Source: Pseudomonadota bacterium
GTDB taxonomy: Bacteria; Pseudomonadota; Alphaproteobacteria; Acetobacterales; Acetobacteraceae
Length of the DNA stretch: 63,968 nucleotides
Direction of reading: 5' to 3'
Assembly: GCA_021845985.1 (NCBI GenBank)
Contig: JAJZES010000004.1
Span: forward strand, 1 to 63,968
The notes under the pieces are model-generated. The model saw only the letters and a program-made list of their open reading frames with translations. It was not told the DNA's origin and did not search any database. Below are positions 1 through 9,484 of this stretch, one piece after another (within the stretch, counting starts at the first letter, position 1; every line of letters begins with the position of its first letter). The position numbers and the translations under genes are program-made.

Positions 1-1416
1 CGCCGTGCTGCGCGCCTGCTCCGCCGCCGCCAGCGCCTCGCGCGCCGCCGCCAGCGCCGCCGCCGCCGCCGCCTGTTCGGCCGCGGCGGCGGCGAGTCGC
101 GCCGGATCGACCGCTTGCGCCGTCGCCCGCTCGCGGTCCTGGCGCAGCGCTGCCGCCTGTTGTCCGGCGCGCTGGTGCCGGCGTTCGGCGACGCCGAGCT
201 GTTCGCTCAACGCCCGCTCGCTGGCGGCGATCTCCGCCGACTGTTCGGTCGCCTGGTTGGCCGCCGCCTCGGCGGCGCGTGCCGCCGCAGCGGCATCGGC
301 GTCCGCCGCCTCGGCTGCCGCCAGCCGCGCCGGATGGGCCTGCGCCTCCGCCGCCAGCCGCGAGTCTTCATCGGCGAGCCGCGCTTCTGCCGCCGCCGCG
401 TCGGCCGCCGCCTGCTCGGCATGGGCCAGATCGCGCGCCGCCTGGGCAGCGCGGCTGCGCCCCTCCGCCAGCGCCTCGGCGGCACGCGCCGCCTCCGCCG
501 CGATCTGTTCCAGCCCGATGCGGTGCCGCTCCAGCGCCGTGCGCGCCGCGCTTTCGCCCGCCCGCAGCCCCGGCAGCGCCGCCGCCGTCTGCGTCGCCCG
601 CGTCACCGCCTCGGTGGCGCGGCCGGTGGCCGCCGCGGCGGCGAGCCTGGCCCGGTGCAGCCCGGCGCCGGCCGCATCGCGCGCCTGTGCCACCCGGCCG
701 CGCTGCAGCGCCAGCAGGTCCGACTCGGCACCACGGATGCTGACCGACAGATTGCGGTAGCGCGCCGCCTGCCGCGCCTGCCGCTTCAGCGCGTCGTGCT
801 GGGTGCCGAGCTGGCCCTGCAAATCCTCCGCCCGGCCGAGATTGGCCTCGGCGGCGCGCAGCTTCAGCTCCGCCTCATGGCGCCGCGCGTGCAGCCCGGT
901 GATGCCGGCGGCTTCCTCCAGGATCGCCCGCCGCTCCTCCGGGCGTGCCGCCACCAGGGCGCCGACGCGGCCCTGGCTGACCATCGCCGAGGCGCGCGCG
1001 CCGCTGGCGAGATCGGCGAACAGCGTCTGCACATCGCGCGCCCGCGCCTCCCGCCCGTTGATGCGGAAGGCGCTGCCGGTGCCGCGTTCGATGCGCCGGC
1101 TGATCTCCAGTTCCGGCGCATCCTGAAACGGCGGCGGCGCGAACTTCCCGGCATCCTCGACCGACAGCGTCACCTCGGCGAGGTTGCGGCTCGGCCGCGC
1201 CGCGGTGCCGGCGAAGATGACATCGTCCATCTCGCCGCCGCGCAGGCTGCGCGCCGAGCTTTCGCCCATCGCCCAGCGCAGCGCCTCGACCACGTTGGAC
1301 TTGCCGCAGCCGTTGGGGCCGACGATGCCGGTCAGGCCGGGGCGGATTTCCACCACCGCCGGCTCGGCGAAGCTCTTGAACCCGGCAATGCGCAGCCGCG
1401 TGAAGCTGACCGGCAA
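1..1416 (-). CDS. smc: Chromosome segregation protein SMC (N-terminal part, cut by window edge)
   Basis: Structural-maintenance-of-chromosomes ATPase, the DNA-loop-forming core of the bacterial condensin. The 472 residues visible begin with the family's N-terminal beta strand and a Walker A motif GPNGCGKS (residues 33-40). The head lobe follows (RINGREARARDVQ, then MVSQGRVGALV for the Q-loop region). From about residue 165 there is a very Ala/Arg/Glu-rich stretch typical of the SMC coiled coil. The hinge, second coil and C-terminal Walker B head lie off the left edge. I start it at a TTG (1414-1416) preceded by GAGGGAAAGG, because no ATG or GTG occurs between the upstream in-frame region and the conserved PVSFTRLRI start. 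It lies 19 bp behind the dsbA-like gene and is probably co-transcribed with it. The family assignment is secure; the TTG start is inferred. Confidence 0.95.
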   Translation of the reverse strand, partial: MPVSFTRLRIAGFKSFAEPAVVEIRPGLTGIVGPNGCGKSNVVEALRWAMGESSARSLRGGEMDDVIFAGTAARPSRNLAEVTLSVEDAGKFAPPPFQDAPELEISRRIERGTGSAFRINGREARARDVQTLFADLASGARASAMVSQGRVGALVAARPEERRAILEEAAGITGLHARRHEAELKLRAAEANLGRAEDLQGQLGTQHDALKRQARQAARYRNLSVSIRGAESDLLALQRGRVAQARDAAGAGLHRARLAAAAATGRATEAVTRATQTAAALPGLRAGESAARTALERHRIGLEQIAAEAARAAEALAEGRSRAAQAARDLAHAEQAAADAAAAEARLADEDSRLAAEAQAHPARLAAAEAADADAAAAARAAEAAANQATEQSAEIAASERALSEQLGVAERRHQRAGQQAAALRQDRERATAQAVDPARLAAAAAEQAAAAAALAAAREALAAAEQARSTA

Positions 1417-1435
1417 GCGCGACCCTTTCCCTCGG

Positions 1436-2056
1436 TTAGACGGTGCCGCCCACCTCGGCGACCACCTTGGCAAAGGCGTCGTACGTCATTTCGCCCGAGT
1501 CGCCACGGTCTTTCTGCTTCGGACCGGAAAACACGAAGCTCGGGGTGGAGTTGATGTGGTACAGTTTCTCCGCCTGATCCTGCTCGGCGAGGATGGCGTC
1601 GCGCAGCTTGCTGTCCTTGATGGTGCTGTCGAACGTGGCGCGCGGCATGCCGGCCAGCGCCGCCATCTTGGCGATCTCGTCGGTGTTGTTGATGCCGCGC
1701 GCGAACGCCCAGCGGTCCTGGCTGGCCAGCAGCGCCAGCACGAACGGCTCGTAGCGGTCGGGCGGCAGCGAGCGCGCCACCATCGCCGCCATCAGCGCCA
1801 CCTGATCGAGCGGGAAATCGCCGTAGATGTAGCGGATTTTTCCGGTGGTGATCAGATCGGCATGGATCTGCGGCAGCGTGTCCTGGGCGAAGCGGGCGCA
1901 ATGCGGGCAGGTCAGCGAGAAATACTCGCGCACCGTGACCGGCGCATCGGCGTTGCCGACGGCGCGCTCGACCATGCGCGGGTCGTCATCGGCGAAGGCG
2001 CGGGCCGACGCCAGCAGCGGGAGGGCGAGCAGCAGGGAGCGCCGGAGCAGGGGCAT
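1436..2056 (-). CDS. DsbA-family periplasmic thiol oxidoreductase
   Basis: Thioredoxin-fold protein of about 206 residues with a cleavable-looking signal peptide (PLLRRSLLLALPLLASARAFA). The active-site motif CPHC sits in the context FSLTCPHCARFAQ. The cis-Pro loop is visible as STPSFVF near the C-terminus. It should form or shuffle disulfides in secreted proteins. I prefer the second ATG (2054-2056), because a GAGGA Shine-Dalgarno sits just before it; an ATG at 2068 would add four residues (MRTF). It lies between the DUF721 gene and smc on the same strand, an arrangement common in alphaproteobacteria. It is a short DsbA without the large helical insertion of E. coli DsbA, closer to the DsbA/BdbD-like group, so its exact partner is unknown. 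Confidence 0.9.
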   Translation of the reverse strand: MPLLRRSLLLALPLLASARAFADDDPRMVERAVGNADAPVTVREYFSLTCPHCARFAQDTLPQIHADLITTGKIRYIYGDFPLDQVALMAAMVARSLPPDRYEPFVLALLASQDRWAFARGINNTDEIAKMAALAGMPRATFDSTIKDSKLRDAILAEQDQAEKLYHINSTPSFVFSGPKQKDRGDSGEMTYDAFAKVVAEVGGTV

Positions 2057-2094
2057 GAACGTCCTCATGGTTGCAGTCTCGGGGGACTTGAGGA

Positions 2095-2565
2095 TCAGCC
2101 CGGCCGATCCGTCAAGACGGCGCGGCCGAGGCGTTCCAGTGCGTCGCGCAGCGCCCCTTCGGGCAGCCCCGCGACCCGCTCGCGCGCCGCGTGAACGGCC
2201 GCCGGCGGCGGCGTGGCGGGCAGCGGCAGCGGCGGCGGTGCGGCGTCCTGGACGAAGCGCAGCCGGCGCACCACGATGCGGCCGAGATGGCCGTTGATCC
2301 GCCCGATCAGCGCCTCCGACAGATGCGCCAGCTCCATCGCCACCGGCCCGGCGCAGGCCAGCGTCAGCGTGTCGCCGGACAGCCGCCGCGGCAGCGTCGT
2401 CGCCGCCAGCGCCGGGCCGACGATCGCCTCCCAGTCGGCCAGCACCTGCGCCGTCGCCGGGGCGCGGCGGCGGAACGCCGGGCGCACCACGCCGGGCACC
2501 AGCGCGCCGACCGCGCGCGGGCCATAGACGAAGCGGGCCTTGCCGCCATCCGCATCGCTGGTCAT
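2095..2565 (-). CDS. DUF721 (DciA-related) protein
   Basis: Protein of 156 residues. The core matches the DUF721 family: an N-terminal helix ending in LADWEAIVGPALAA, then LTLACAGPVAMELAHLSEALIGRIN and VVRRLRFVQD. Family members such as DciA interact with the replicative helicase; whether this shorter alphaproteobacterial type does so is not shown by sequence. After the domain comes a Pro-rich linker and a C-terminal helix (RVAGLPEGALRDALERLGRAVL). The ATG at 2563-2565 is only 9 bp from the proposed GTG start of mutY on the other strand, so the two genes share a very compact divergent start region. Upstream in this frame there is only mutY antisense sequence, which supports this start. Confidence 0.85.
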   Translation of the reverse strand: MTSDADGGKARFVYGPRAVGALVPGVVRPAFRRRAPATAQVLADWEAIVGPALAATTLPRRLSGDTLTLACAGPVAMELAHLSEALIGRINGHLGRIVVRRLRFVQDAAPPPLPLPATPPPAAVHAARERVAGLPEGALRDALERLGRAVLTDRPG

Positions 2566-2574
2566 ACCGCCCCC

Positions 2575-3651
2575 GTGTCCGCTGTGCCCGATGCCGCCGC
2601 CCTGCTGGCCTGGTACGACCGCCATCGCCGCCGCCTGCCGTGGCGTGCCGAGCCGGGCGCGGCGGCCGACCCGTACCGCGTCTGGCTGTCGGAGATCATG
2701 CTGCAACAGACCACGGTTGCCGCGGTCATACCCTATCATGAGCGTTTTCTCATGCGCTTTCCCACCGTCGCCGACCTCGCCGCGGCGCCGGCGGCGGCGG
2801 TGATGGCGGCCTGGGCCGGGCTTGGCTACTACGCGCGCGCCCGCAACCTGCATGCCTGCGCCAAGCTGGTGGCGGCATCCGGCGGCTTCCCGCGCGACCT
2901 TGCCGGGCTGCGCGCGCTGCCCGGCATCGGCCCCTATACCGCCGCCGCCATCGCCGCCATCGCCTTCGGCATTCCCGCCGTGCCGGTCGATGGCAATGTC
3001 GAGCGGGTGACGGCGCGGCTGTTCGCCATCGACGCGCCGCTGCCGGGCGCCCGGCCGGCCATCGCCGCCGCTGCGGCGCGGCTCAATGGCGCGCCCGAGG
3101 CGCAGGCGCGCGCGGGCGATTTCGCCCAGGCGCTGTTCGACCTCGGCGCCACCCTCTGCACCCCGACCGCGCCCGCCTGCGCGCTGTGTCCGTGGCGCGA
3201 TGGCTGCGCCGGGCGACGCGCCGGAACCGCCGCGACGCTGCCGCGCCGGGCGGCGAAAGTGGCGCGGCCGGTGCGCTATGGCGCCGCCTTCTGGCTGACC
3301 GATGCGGCCGGCCGGGTGTTGCTGCGCCGCCGGCCGCCGCGCGGGCTGCTCGGCGGCATGATGGAACTGCCCGGCAGCGCGTGGCGCCCCGCCCCCTGGG
3401 ACGCCGCCGCGGCGGCGCCGATGGCAGCCGGCTGGCGCCGCGCCGGCGAGGTGCGGCACGTCTTCACCCATTTCGCGCTCAGGCTTGAGGTATTCGCCGC
3501 CACGGTGGCTGCCATCACCGCGGCGGGGGAGCTCTGTCCGCTCGACGCGCTCGACGCCGCCGGCCTGCCGTCGGTGATGCGCAAATGCGCCGCGCTGGCT
3601 ACTGGTAGTATTTATCCCCACCCGGCACGACCTTCGGATCGACGAAGATGA
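2575..3651 (+). CDS. mutY: A/G-specific adenine glycosylase MutY
   Basis: Removes adenine mispaired with 8-oxoguanine in base-excision repair. The protein has 358 residues. The catalytic Glu40 is in LSEIMLQQTTV, the helix-hairpin-helix is LPGIGPYTAAAIAA (about 115-128), and the catalytic Asp139 is in VPVDGNVERV. The iron-sulfur ligands C195, C202, C205 and C211 follow the C-X6-C-X2-C-X5-C pattern of the family. A C-terminal Nudix-like domain (about 235-345) recognises 8-oxoG. I use the GTG at 2575; a second GTG at 2584 is also possible, and no ATG fits. The 3' end overlaps the lolA stop on the other strand by about 50 bp, so the two genes converge tail to tail. Confidence 0.95.
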   Translation: MSAVPDAAALLAWYDRHRRRLPWRAEPGAAADPYRVWLSEIMLQQTTVAAVIPYHERFLMRFPTVADLAAAPAAAVMAAWAGLGYYARARNLHACAKLVAASGGFPRDLAGLRALPGIGPYTAAAIAAIAFGIPAVPVDGNVERVTARLFAIDAPLPGARPAIAAAAARLNGAPEAQARAGDFAQALFDLGATLCTPTAPACALCPWRDGCAGRRAGTAATLPRRAAKVARPVRYGAAFWLTDAAGRVLLRRRPPRGLLGGMMELPGSAWRPAPWDAAAAAPMAAGWRRAGEVRHVFTHFALRLEVFAATVAAITAAGELCPLDALDAAGLPSVMRKCAALATGSIYPHPARPSDRRR

Positions 3652-4216
3652 ACATGTCCTGATCGAAGGTTCCGCCGAGCTGCACGTCATACAGCGTCAC
3701 CCGCGTCTCGCGCTGCTGCGCGTCGGTGACGATCCATTGCCGCAGCGCCAGCGGCGCGTCGGCGAAGATCAGCGTCAGGCTGCCGTCGCCGGGGCTGCCG
3801 GTCTTGTGCGTGGTGATCTGCACCATGCCGGGGCCGCGGCTGATGTCGCTGACGGTGATGTCGCCCGACAGCCGGATGTCGGCGCGCAGCAGCAGGCCGA
3901 GCGGGGTGGAGCCGAGCGGGATGTTGGTGATCTGGCGCAACTCGCGGTCGTAATAGACGAACAGCCCGTGCCCGGCGACCAGCAGCAGCGGATTGGGCTT
4001 GTCGTACTGAAAGCGCATCCGCCCCGGCCGCTCCAGCCAGGCGATGCCGGCGGCGGTCTGCCCGTCCGGCGCCACCTGCAGGAAGCGTGCCTTCAGCGTG
4101 TGCAGCCCGTTCAGATAGTCTTGGATGCGTTGCAGATCGGACTGGTCCTGCGGCGTGACCGGCGCCGCGGCGGCAAGCGCCAGCAGCGGCACGGCAAGGA
4201 GGGTGCGACGGTTCAT
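3599..4216 (-). CDS. lolA: Outer-membrane lipoprotein carrier LolA
   Basis: Periplasmic chaperone that carries lipoproteins from the inner-membrane LolCDE complex to the outer membrane. It has 205 residues with a signal peptide (MNRRTLLAVPLLALAAAAP). The LolA fold is recognisable from LNGLHTLKARFLQVAPDGQ, GIAWLERPGRMRFQYDKP and FVYYDRELRQ. The late segment contains the typical LYDVQLGGTFDQDMF. I start at the ATG at 4214-4216; an ATG three codons upstream (4225) is equally placed. A longer open frame continues upstream but has no signal-peptide logic and runs under the neighbouring MFS gene. It converges with mutY. Confidence 0.9.
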   Translation of the reverse strand: MNRRTLLAVPLLALAAAAPVTPQDQSDLQRIQDYLNGLHTLKARFLQVAPDGQTAAGIAWLERPGRMRFQYDKPNPLLLVAGHGLFVYYDRELRQITNIPLGSTPLGLLLRADIRLSGDITVSDISRGPGMVQITTHKTGSPGDGSLTLIFADAPLALRQWIVTDAQQRETRVTLYDVQLGGTFDQDMFIFVDPKVVPGGDKYYQ

Positions 4217-4271
4217 GCCCGGCATGTGGCGCCGCGCGGCGGGCAGGGGAAATGCGCTCTGCTCATGCGTC

Positions 4272-5483
4272 CTATTCCGCCGGCAGCGCCGCGCTGCGCC
4301 ACAACTCGGGCCGCAGCTCCTCCGGCCGGTCGGGGAAGAACATGGCGCAGCCGAGGGTGACCAGCGAGACCCCGGCCAGCACCAGCAGGGACGCGGCGAG
4401 CGAGCCGGTGCGCTCATACAGCGTCGCCACCAGCGGCGGCGCGGCGGCGGCGCCGAGGAAGCCGACGAAGAACCGCAGCGAGTAGATCTTCACCCGCATC
4501 GCCGGCGAGATGTAGCGCGCCGCCATCGTCTCGTTGACCGTCACCTGCCCGAACACGATCGCCGCCACCGCCCCGGCCAGCGGCAAGGCGAGCAGGCCGG
4601 GCGCCCAGGCCAGCGCCAGCAGGCAGGGCGCCAGCAGCATTGCCATCGGCAGGAAGACGCGGCGCAGCGTCATCCGGTCGATCATCCGCCCGACGGTGAA
4701 CTGGGTCAGCGCGCCGCACAGTGTCGCCAGCGTCGCCGCCGCCGCGGCCAGCGGCAGCATGCCGTGGCTGCCGGCCAGCCGCTCCTGCATCAGCTTGGGC
4801 ACCAGCACGGTGAAGGCGTTGAAGACGAGCCCGGAGGCGGCGGCGATCAGCAGCAGCACGAGCACGGCGCGGCGCACCAGATGGCGCGGAATCGGCGGGA
4901 ACGCCGCCTCCGCCCGCCGCGCCGCGCCATCCGCCGCCGGCAGCGCCAGCCACGCCGCGCCGAGCACCAGCAGCACCGCCGCCGGCACCAGGAAGCCGGC
5001 GCGCCAGCCGACCTGAATGGCCAGGAAGGCGGTCACCACCGGGGCCATCGCCACGCCGACATTGCCGCAGACGCCGTTGATGCCGATGGCGCGGCCGGGC
5101 CGGTCGGGCGATGCCTCGATCAACAGCGCGGTGCCGACCGGATGATAGATGGCGATGAAGGCGCCGACCGCCGACAGGGCGATGGCGAGCGTCAGCGGCG
5201 TGCGCGCCAGACCGGTCGCCGCCAGCGCCGCGGCGGCGCCGAAGAAGAAAATGCCCATCAGCGCCCGCCGCCCGATGCGCGCGGCAAGCCAGCCCTGCGG
5301 CAGCGAGAACAGGCCGTAGCAGAGGAACATCCCGGTCGCCAGTTGCAGGATCGGGCCATAGGCGGCGCCGAACCCGCCGCCGGGATGCGCCATGCTGAGC
5401 ACCGCCGTCGGCAGGATCAGCAGGCTGTAATGGGTCAGCATGTGGGCGGCGTTGATCAGTACCAGCGGCAGGGCGGGTCGCAT
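4272..5483 (-). CDS. MFS transporter
   Basis: Major facilitator superfamily permease of 403 residues with about twelve hydrophobic segments. The cytoplasmic loop 2-3 has the MFS-like motif QGWLAARIGRRALMG. A GGCGNVG-like stretch (NGVCGNVGVAMAPVV) sits in TM5. The second half carries GRMIDRMTLRR at the equivalent loop. The start at 5481-5483 has a good GGAGGAG Shine-Dalgarno 8 nt upstream, so the ten residues encoded before it (from 5513) are rejected. The substrate cannot be told from sequence. It is divergent from the acyl-CoA ligase gene, with about 80 bp between the starts. Confidence 0.85.
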   Translation of the reverse strand: MRPALPLVLINAAHMLTHYSLLILPTAVLSMAHPGGGFGAAYGPILQLATGMFLCYGLFSLPQGWLAARIGRRALMGIFFFGAAAALAATGLARTPLTLAIALSAVGAFIAIYHPVGTALLIEASPDRPGRAIGINGVCGNVGVAMAPVVTAFLAIQVGWRAGFLVPAAVLLVLGAAWLALPAADGAARRAEAAFPPIPRHLVRRAVLVLLLIAAASGLVFNAFTVLVPKLMQERLAGSHGMLPLAAAAATLATLCGALTQFTVGRMIDRMTLRRVFLPMAMLLAPCLLALAWAPGLLALPLAGAVAAIVFGQVTVNETMAARYISPAMRVKIYSLRFFVGFLGAAAAPPLVATLYERTGSLAASLLVLAGVSLVTLGCAMFFPDRPEELRPELWRSAALPAE

Positions 5484-5562
5484 GCGGCATCTCCTCCATC
5501 CGCACGATGGCACGCAAGCGCGTATCCGCCTAGCATGACGGCAAAACCCGTGGAGGCAATCG

Positions 5563-7254
5563 ATGTCGGCGATCAGCTATGTCAGCGGCACCGCCGCGCT
5601 GCCGCTGCTCGGCGACACGGTCGGCCAGCAGCTTGAGCGCACCGCCGCGCGCTGGCCCGACCGGCCGGCGCTGATCGTGCGACAGCAGGGGGTGCGGCTG
5701 AGCTGGCGCGAACTGGCCGGGCAGGCCGAGGCGCTGGCCGCCGGGCTGTTGACGCTCGGGCTGCAGCCGGGCGACCGCGTCGCCATCTGGTCGCCCAACA
5801 ACGCCGAATGGGTGCTGACCCAGTTCGCCACCGCCCGCGCCGGGCTGATCCTGGTCAACATCAACCCGGCCTACCGGCTGCACGAGCTTGACTACGCGCT
5901 GACCAAGGTTGGCTGTGCCGCGCTGGTCACGGCAACCGCGTTCAAGAGCAGCGACTATGCCGGCATGCTGCGCAGCCTGCTGCCCGAGCTGGCCGGCTGC
6001 GCGCCAGGGGCGCTGCGGGCCGCGCGGGCGCCGGCGCTGCGCAGCGTCATCCAGATCGGGCCGCACACGCTGGCGGGCAGTTATTCCTTCGCTGAGGTGA
6101 TGGTACGCGGTGGAGCAGCGGAGCGGACGCGGCTGGCCGAGCTCGCGCCGCGGCTGCAATTCGACGACCCGATCAACATTCAGTTCACCTCCGGCACCAC
6201 CGGCGCGCCGAAAGGGGCGACGCTGACCCATCACAACATCCTCAACAACGGCTTCCTCACCGCCGAGGGCATGGCGCTGACCGAGCAGGACCGGCTGTGC
6301 ATCCCGGTGCCGCTGTATCACTGCTTCGGCATGGTGATGGGGGTGCTCGGCTGCCTGACGCATGGCGCGGCGATGGTGTTTCCGGGCGAGGGGTTCGACC
6401 CGCTCGCGGTGTTGCAGACGGTGGCCGAGGAACGCTGCACCGCGCTGTATGGCGTGCCGACCATGTTCATTGCCGAGATGGCGCATCCCGCCTTCGCAGA
6501 GTTCGATCTGTCGTCGCTGCGCACCGGCATCATGGCCGGCTCGCCCTGCCCGATCGAGGTGATGCGGCGGGCTATGGAGATGATGCATCTGCGCGACATC
6601 ACCATCGCCTATGGCATGACCGAGACCAGCCCGGTCAGCTTCCAGACCGGGCTGGATGCGCCGGTCGAGCGGCGGGTGTCCACCGTCGGCAAAATCCACC
6701 CGCATCTGGAAGCCAAGGTGATCGACAGCGACGGGCGCATCGTCCCGGCCGGCACGCCGGGGGAGCTGTGCACCCGCGGCTATTCGGTGATGCTCGGCTA
6801 CTGGGACGACGCCGAGCGCACGGCGCAGGCGATCGACCGGGCGGGGTGGATGCACACCGGCGACATGGCGACGATCGACGCCGAGGGGTATTGCGCCATC
6901 GTCGGGCGGATCAAGGACATGGTCATCCGCGGCGGCGAAAACGTCTATCCGCGCGAGGTCGAGGAGTTCCTCTATACCCATCCGAAGATCGTCGATGTGC
7001 AGGTGTTCGGCGTGCCGGACCCGGTGTACGGCGAGGAAATCTGCGCCTGGGTGAAAGTCGCCGAGGGCGCGACGCTGACCGCGGCGGAGCTACGCGACTT
7101 CTGCCGCGACCAGATCGCCCATTACAAGGTGCCGCGCCATGTCCGCTTCGTCGCCGAGTTCCCGATGACGATTACCGGCAAGATGCAGAAATACCTGATG
7201 CGCGAGGCGATGCAGCGCGAGCTGGCCGAGGCCGCGGCGCAGGTGGCGCAATAA
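5563..7254 (+). CDS. AMP-dependent acyl-CoA synthetase (FadD-like)
   Basis: Acyl-adenylate-forming ligase of 563 residues that should activate a fatty or other carboxylic acid to its CoA thioester. The P-loop-like motif [16 protein letters not shown] begins near residue 208. The adenylate-binding motif [14 protein letters not shown] and the hinge [21 protein letters not shown] are in their usual order. The catalytic lysine is K540 in [10 protein letters not shown]. Length and features fit medium- or long-chain acyl-CoA synthetases of about 560 residues; chain-length preference cannot be read. The ATG has GGAGG upstream. It stands alone between the divergent MFS gene and tRNA-His. Confidence 0.93.
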   Translation: MSAISYVSGTAALPLLGDTVGQQLERTAARWPDRPALIVRQQGVRLSWRELAGQAEALAAGLLTLGLQPGDRVAIWSPNNAEWVLTQFATARAGLILVNINPAYRLHELDYALTKVGCAALVTATAFKSSDYAGMLRSLLPELAGCAPGALRAARAPALRSVIQIGPHTLAGSYSFAEVMVRGGAAERTRLAELAPRLQFDDPINIQFTSGTTGAPKGATLTHHNILNNGFLTAEGMALTEQDRLCIPVPLYHCFGMVMGVLGCLTHGAAMVFPGEGFDPLAVLQTVAEERCTALYGVPTMFIAEMAHPAFAEFDLSSLRTGIMAGSPCPIEVMRRAMEMMHLRDITIAYGMTETSPVSFQTGLDAPVERRVSTVGKIHPHLEAKVIDSDGRIVPAGTPGELCTRGYSVMLGYWDDAERTAQAIDRAGWMHTGDMATIDAEGYCAIVGRIKDMVIRGGENVYPREVEEFLYTHPKIVDVQVFGVPDPVYGEEICAWVKVAEGATLTAAELRDFCRDQIAHYKVPRHVRFVAEFPMTITGKMQKYLMREAMQRELAEAAAQVAQ

Positions 7255-7260
7255 GGCGCT

Positions 7261-7337
7261 TGGGGCGAGCGATGGGACTCGAACCCACGGCATCCAAGAC
7301 CACAACCTGGCGCTCTACCACCTGAGCTACGCCCGCC
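7261..7337 (-). tRNA. tRNA-His (anticodon GTG)
   Basis: Full cloverleaf on the minus strand. The acceptor stem is GCGGGCG pairing with CGCTCGC (one G-U). The anticodon stem is CCAGG/CTTGG around the loop TTGTGGT, giving anticodon GTG. The tRNA-His identity elements are present: an extra G at position -1 opposite the discriminator C, followed by an encoded CCA. Confidence 0.97.
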
Positions 7338-7424
7338 ATAGCGGCGCGGGTTTAGGACAGCGGGGCGGGGCGCGTCAATCCGCCCTGGCCGGTTCAGCCC
7401 GGCGGCGCTGCCAGGGCGGCGCGT

Positions 7425-7949
7425 TCAGGGCGTGGTCTGCCGCCGGTTATAGGTCAGTTCCGCCGGGGTCAGCCGGAAACCGATATAGATGTGGTAGGCG
7501 GCGGCGGTGCGCGTCTTGGTCACCGGCATGGTCAATACAATATCGTCATCGCGCGCCGAGCTGCTGTCGGCGTTCGCCGGGAACGTCGCATGGATGGCGA
7601 AATCCTGCTCGTTCAGCACCTTCTCGCCATCCATCAGGGCGACGAAATAGGGGATGGTGACAGCGTTGCCGACCGCGGCCGGGCCGCGCGCCAGATCGGC
7701 CACGACATGCAGCGTCGCCTTCACCTTTCCCGGCCCGGCCGAGGCGCAGGCGGCGGGGACGGCGGCGATGCGCGCCGCCAGCACCAGCGTCGCCGCATCC
7801 TGCGTCGTGCCGGAAAACCGCGTCACCGAGGCGGCGTCCTTGAGCAGCGAGAGCTGCGGGCAGGCGGGGGCGAACTTGTCCGTCGCGGTGTCGCCGCAGC
7901 CGGCCAGGAGCAGCGACGCGGCGAGCGGGATCAGGCAGCGGGCGCGCAT
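7425..7949 (-). CDS. Hypothetical lipoprotein
   Basis: Unrecognised protein of 174 residues. It begins with a lipoprotein signal (MRARCLIPLAASLLLAGC) whose lipobox LAGC places the acylated Cys at residue 18. The mature part contains repeated beta-like stretches, including GKVKATLHVVADLARG and DIVLTMPVTKT, and no motif I can assign. The start has GGAG about 10 nt upstream. It is divergent from thrB, with about 120 bp between them. Similar small lipoproteins are common in Acetobacteraceae, but no function is claimed. Confidence 0.75.
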   Translation of the reverse strand: MRARCLIPLAASLLLAGCGDTATDKFAPACPQLSLLKDAASVTRFSGTTQDAATLVLAARIAAVPAACASAGPGKVKATLHVVADLARGPAAVGNAVTIPYFVALMDGEKVLNEQDFAIHATFPANADSSSARDDDIVLTMPVTKTRTAAAYHIYIGFRLTPAELTYNRRQTTP

Positions 7950-8069
7950 GCGAAAACTCCGTGGCGGGCGGGGGCAGGGGATAGTGCCCCGGCAGGGTGG
8001 GCGCAACCGCCCGCCATTGACGCGCCGCGCACAAGCGGGAAGCTGGCGCCTTGCAGCCGCGGATCCCTC

Positions 8070-9038
8070 ATGGCCGTCTATACCGAAGTCACCGACGACG
8101 CATTGCGCGCCTTCCTCGCCGCCTACGACCTCGGCGCCCTGGTCGCCTTCCGCGGCATCGCCGAGGGGGTGGAGAACTCCAACTACTCGCTGCGCACCGA
8201 CACCGGCGATTTCATCCTGACGCTGTATGAAAAGCGCGTCGATCCGGCCGAACTGCCGTGGTTCCTCGGGCTGATGGAGCATCTCGCCGGGCGCGGCATT
8301 TCCTGCCCGCGGCCGGTGGCCGGGCGCGACGGGGCGAGCCTGCGCGGCCTGTGCGGCCGGGCGGCGGCGATCACCACCTTCCTGCCCGGCGTCTGGCCGC
8401 GGCAGGTGCGGGCCTGGCATTGCGCGCCGCTCGGCGAGGCGCTGGCGGCGCTGCATCTGGCCGGGGCGGATTATGCGCCGGTGCGGCCGAACGCGCTCGG
8501 CCCGGCCGGCTGGCCGAAGCTGCTCGACCGGGCGCTCGACTCGGCGGCGGCGGTGGAGGCGCTGTCGCCCGGCCTCGGCGCGCGGCTGCGCGCGGCGCTG
8601 GCGCGCATCCTGGCGGGGTGGCCGGACTCGCTGCCGCGCGGGCATATCCATGCCGATCTGTTCCCCGACAACGTGTTTTTCCTGGAACGCCGGCTGTCCG
8701 GGCTGATCGATTTTTATTTCGCCGCCACCGACCTGCTGGCCTACGACCTGGCCGTCTGCCTCAACGCCTGGTGTTTCGGCGCCGATTTCTCCTTCGATGT
8801 CGGCAAGGCGCGGGCGCTGCTCGGCGGCTATGCGGCGCGCCGGCCGCTGTCGGCGGCGGAGCGGGCGGCGCTGCCGGTGCTGGCGCAGGGGGCGGCGCTG
8901 CGCTTCACGCTGACGCGGCTGTATGACTGGGTGCATACGCCGCCGGGGGCGCTGGTGGTGCGCAAGGACCCGATGGACTACGTGCGGCGGCTCGAGTTTC
9001 ATCTCGGCGTGGGCGATGCGGGGGCTTATGGCATCTGA
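8070..9038 (+). CDS. thrB: Homoserine kinase, APH-type (ThrB)
   Basis: Phosphorylates homoserine in threonine synthesis. Alphaproteobacteria and Pseudomonas use this aminoglycoside-phosphotransferase-like enzyme rather than the GHMP kinase. It has 322 residues. The N-terminus [20 protein letters not shown] matches the family. [10 protein letters not shown] (32-41) is the nucleotide-loop region. The catalytic loop is [10 protein letters not shown] (192-201) and the metal-binding Asp is in LIDFYF (212-217). The 3' end overlaps rnhA by 11 bp, so the two are translationally linked, as in many relatives. The usual upstream ispH is absent here. Confidence 0.95.
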   Translation: MAVYTEVTDDALRAFLAAYDLGALVAFRGIAEGVENSNYSLRTDTGDFILTLYEKRVDPAELPWFLGLMEHLAGRGISCPRPVAGRDGASLRGLCGRAAAITTFLPGVWPRQVRAWHCAPLGEALAALHLAGADYAPVRPNALGPAGWPKLLDRALDSAAAVEALSPGLGARLRAALARILAGWPDSLPRGHIHADLFPDNVFFLERRLSGLIDFYFAATDLLAYDLAVCLNAWCFGADFSFDVGKARALLGGYAARRPLSAAERAALPVLAQGAALRFTLTRLYDWVHTPPGALVVRKDPMDYVRRLEFHLGVGDAGAYGI

Positions 9039-9477
9039 GACGGAGGGGCCGGTGGAGGTGTGGACCGATGGCGGCGCCAAACCCAATCCGGGACCCGGCG
9101 GCTGGGCGGCGGTGCTGCGCTATGGCGGGACCGAGCGTGAATTGTCCGGCGCCGAGACGGCGACGACCAACAACCGCATGGAACTGACCGCCGCCTGCGC
9201 CGCGCTGGAGGCGCTGAAGCGGCCCTGCCGGGTGGTGCTGCACACCGACAGCGAATATGTCCGCAACGGCATCACCCGCTGGCATACCGGCTGGGTGCGC
9301 CGCAACTGGCGCAACGCCGCCGGCGATCCGGTGGCCAACATGGATCTGTGGCGCCGGCTGCTGGCGGCGGCGGCGGCGCATCAGGTCGAATGGCGCTGGG
9401 TGCGCGGCCATTCGGGCGACGTGATGAACGAACGCGCCGACCGGCTGGCGACGGCGGCGCGGCAGGCGATGGGCTGA
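9028..9477 (+). CDS. rnhA: Ribonuclease HI
   Basis: Degrades the RNA strand of RNA-DNA hybrids. It has 149 residues, the usual length. The catalytic residues are D14 (WTDGG), E52 (NRMEL), D74 (HTDSEY), H128 (VRGHSGD) and D138 (ERADRL), with the basic-handle Trp residues between them. I choose the ATG at 9028, inside the thrB 3' end; an ATG at 9016 would add four residues. It is the second gene of a thrB-rnhA pair. Confidence 0.96.
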   Translation: MASETEGPVEVWTDGGAKPNPGPGGWAAVLRYGGTERELSGAETATTNNRMELTAACAALEALKRPCRVVLHTDSEYVRNGITRWHTGWVRRNWRNAAGDPVANMDLWRRLLAAAAAHQVEWRWVRGHSGDVMNERADRLATAARQAMG

Positions 9478-9484
9478 CCGGCCG

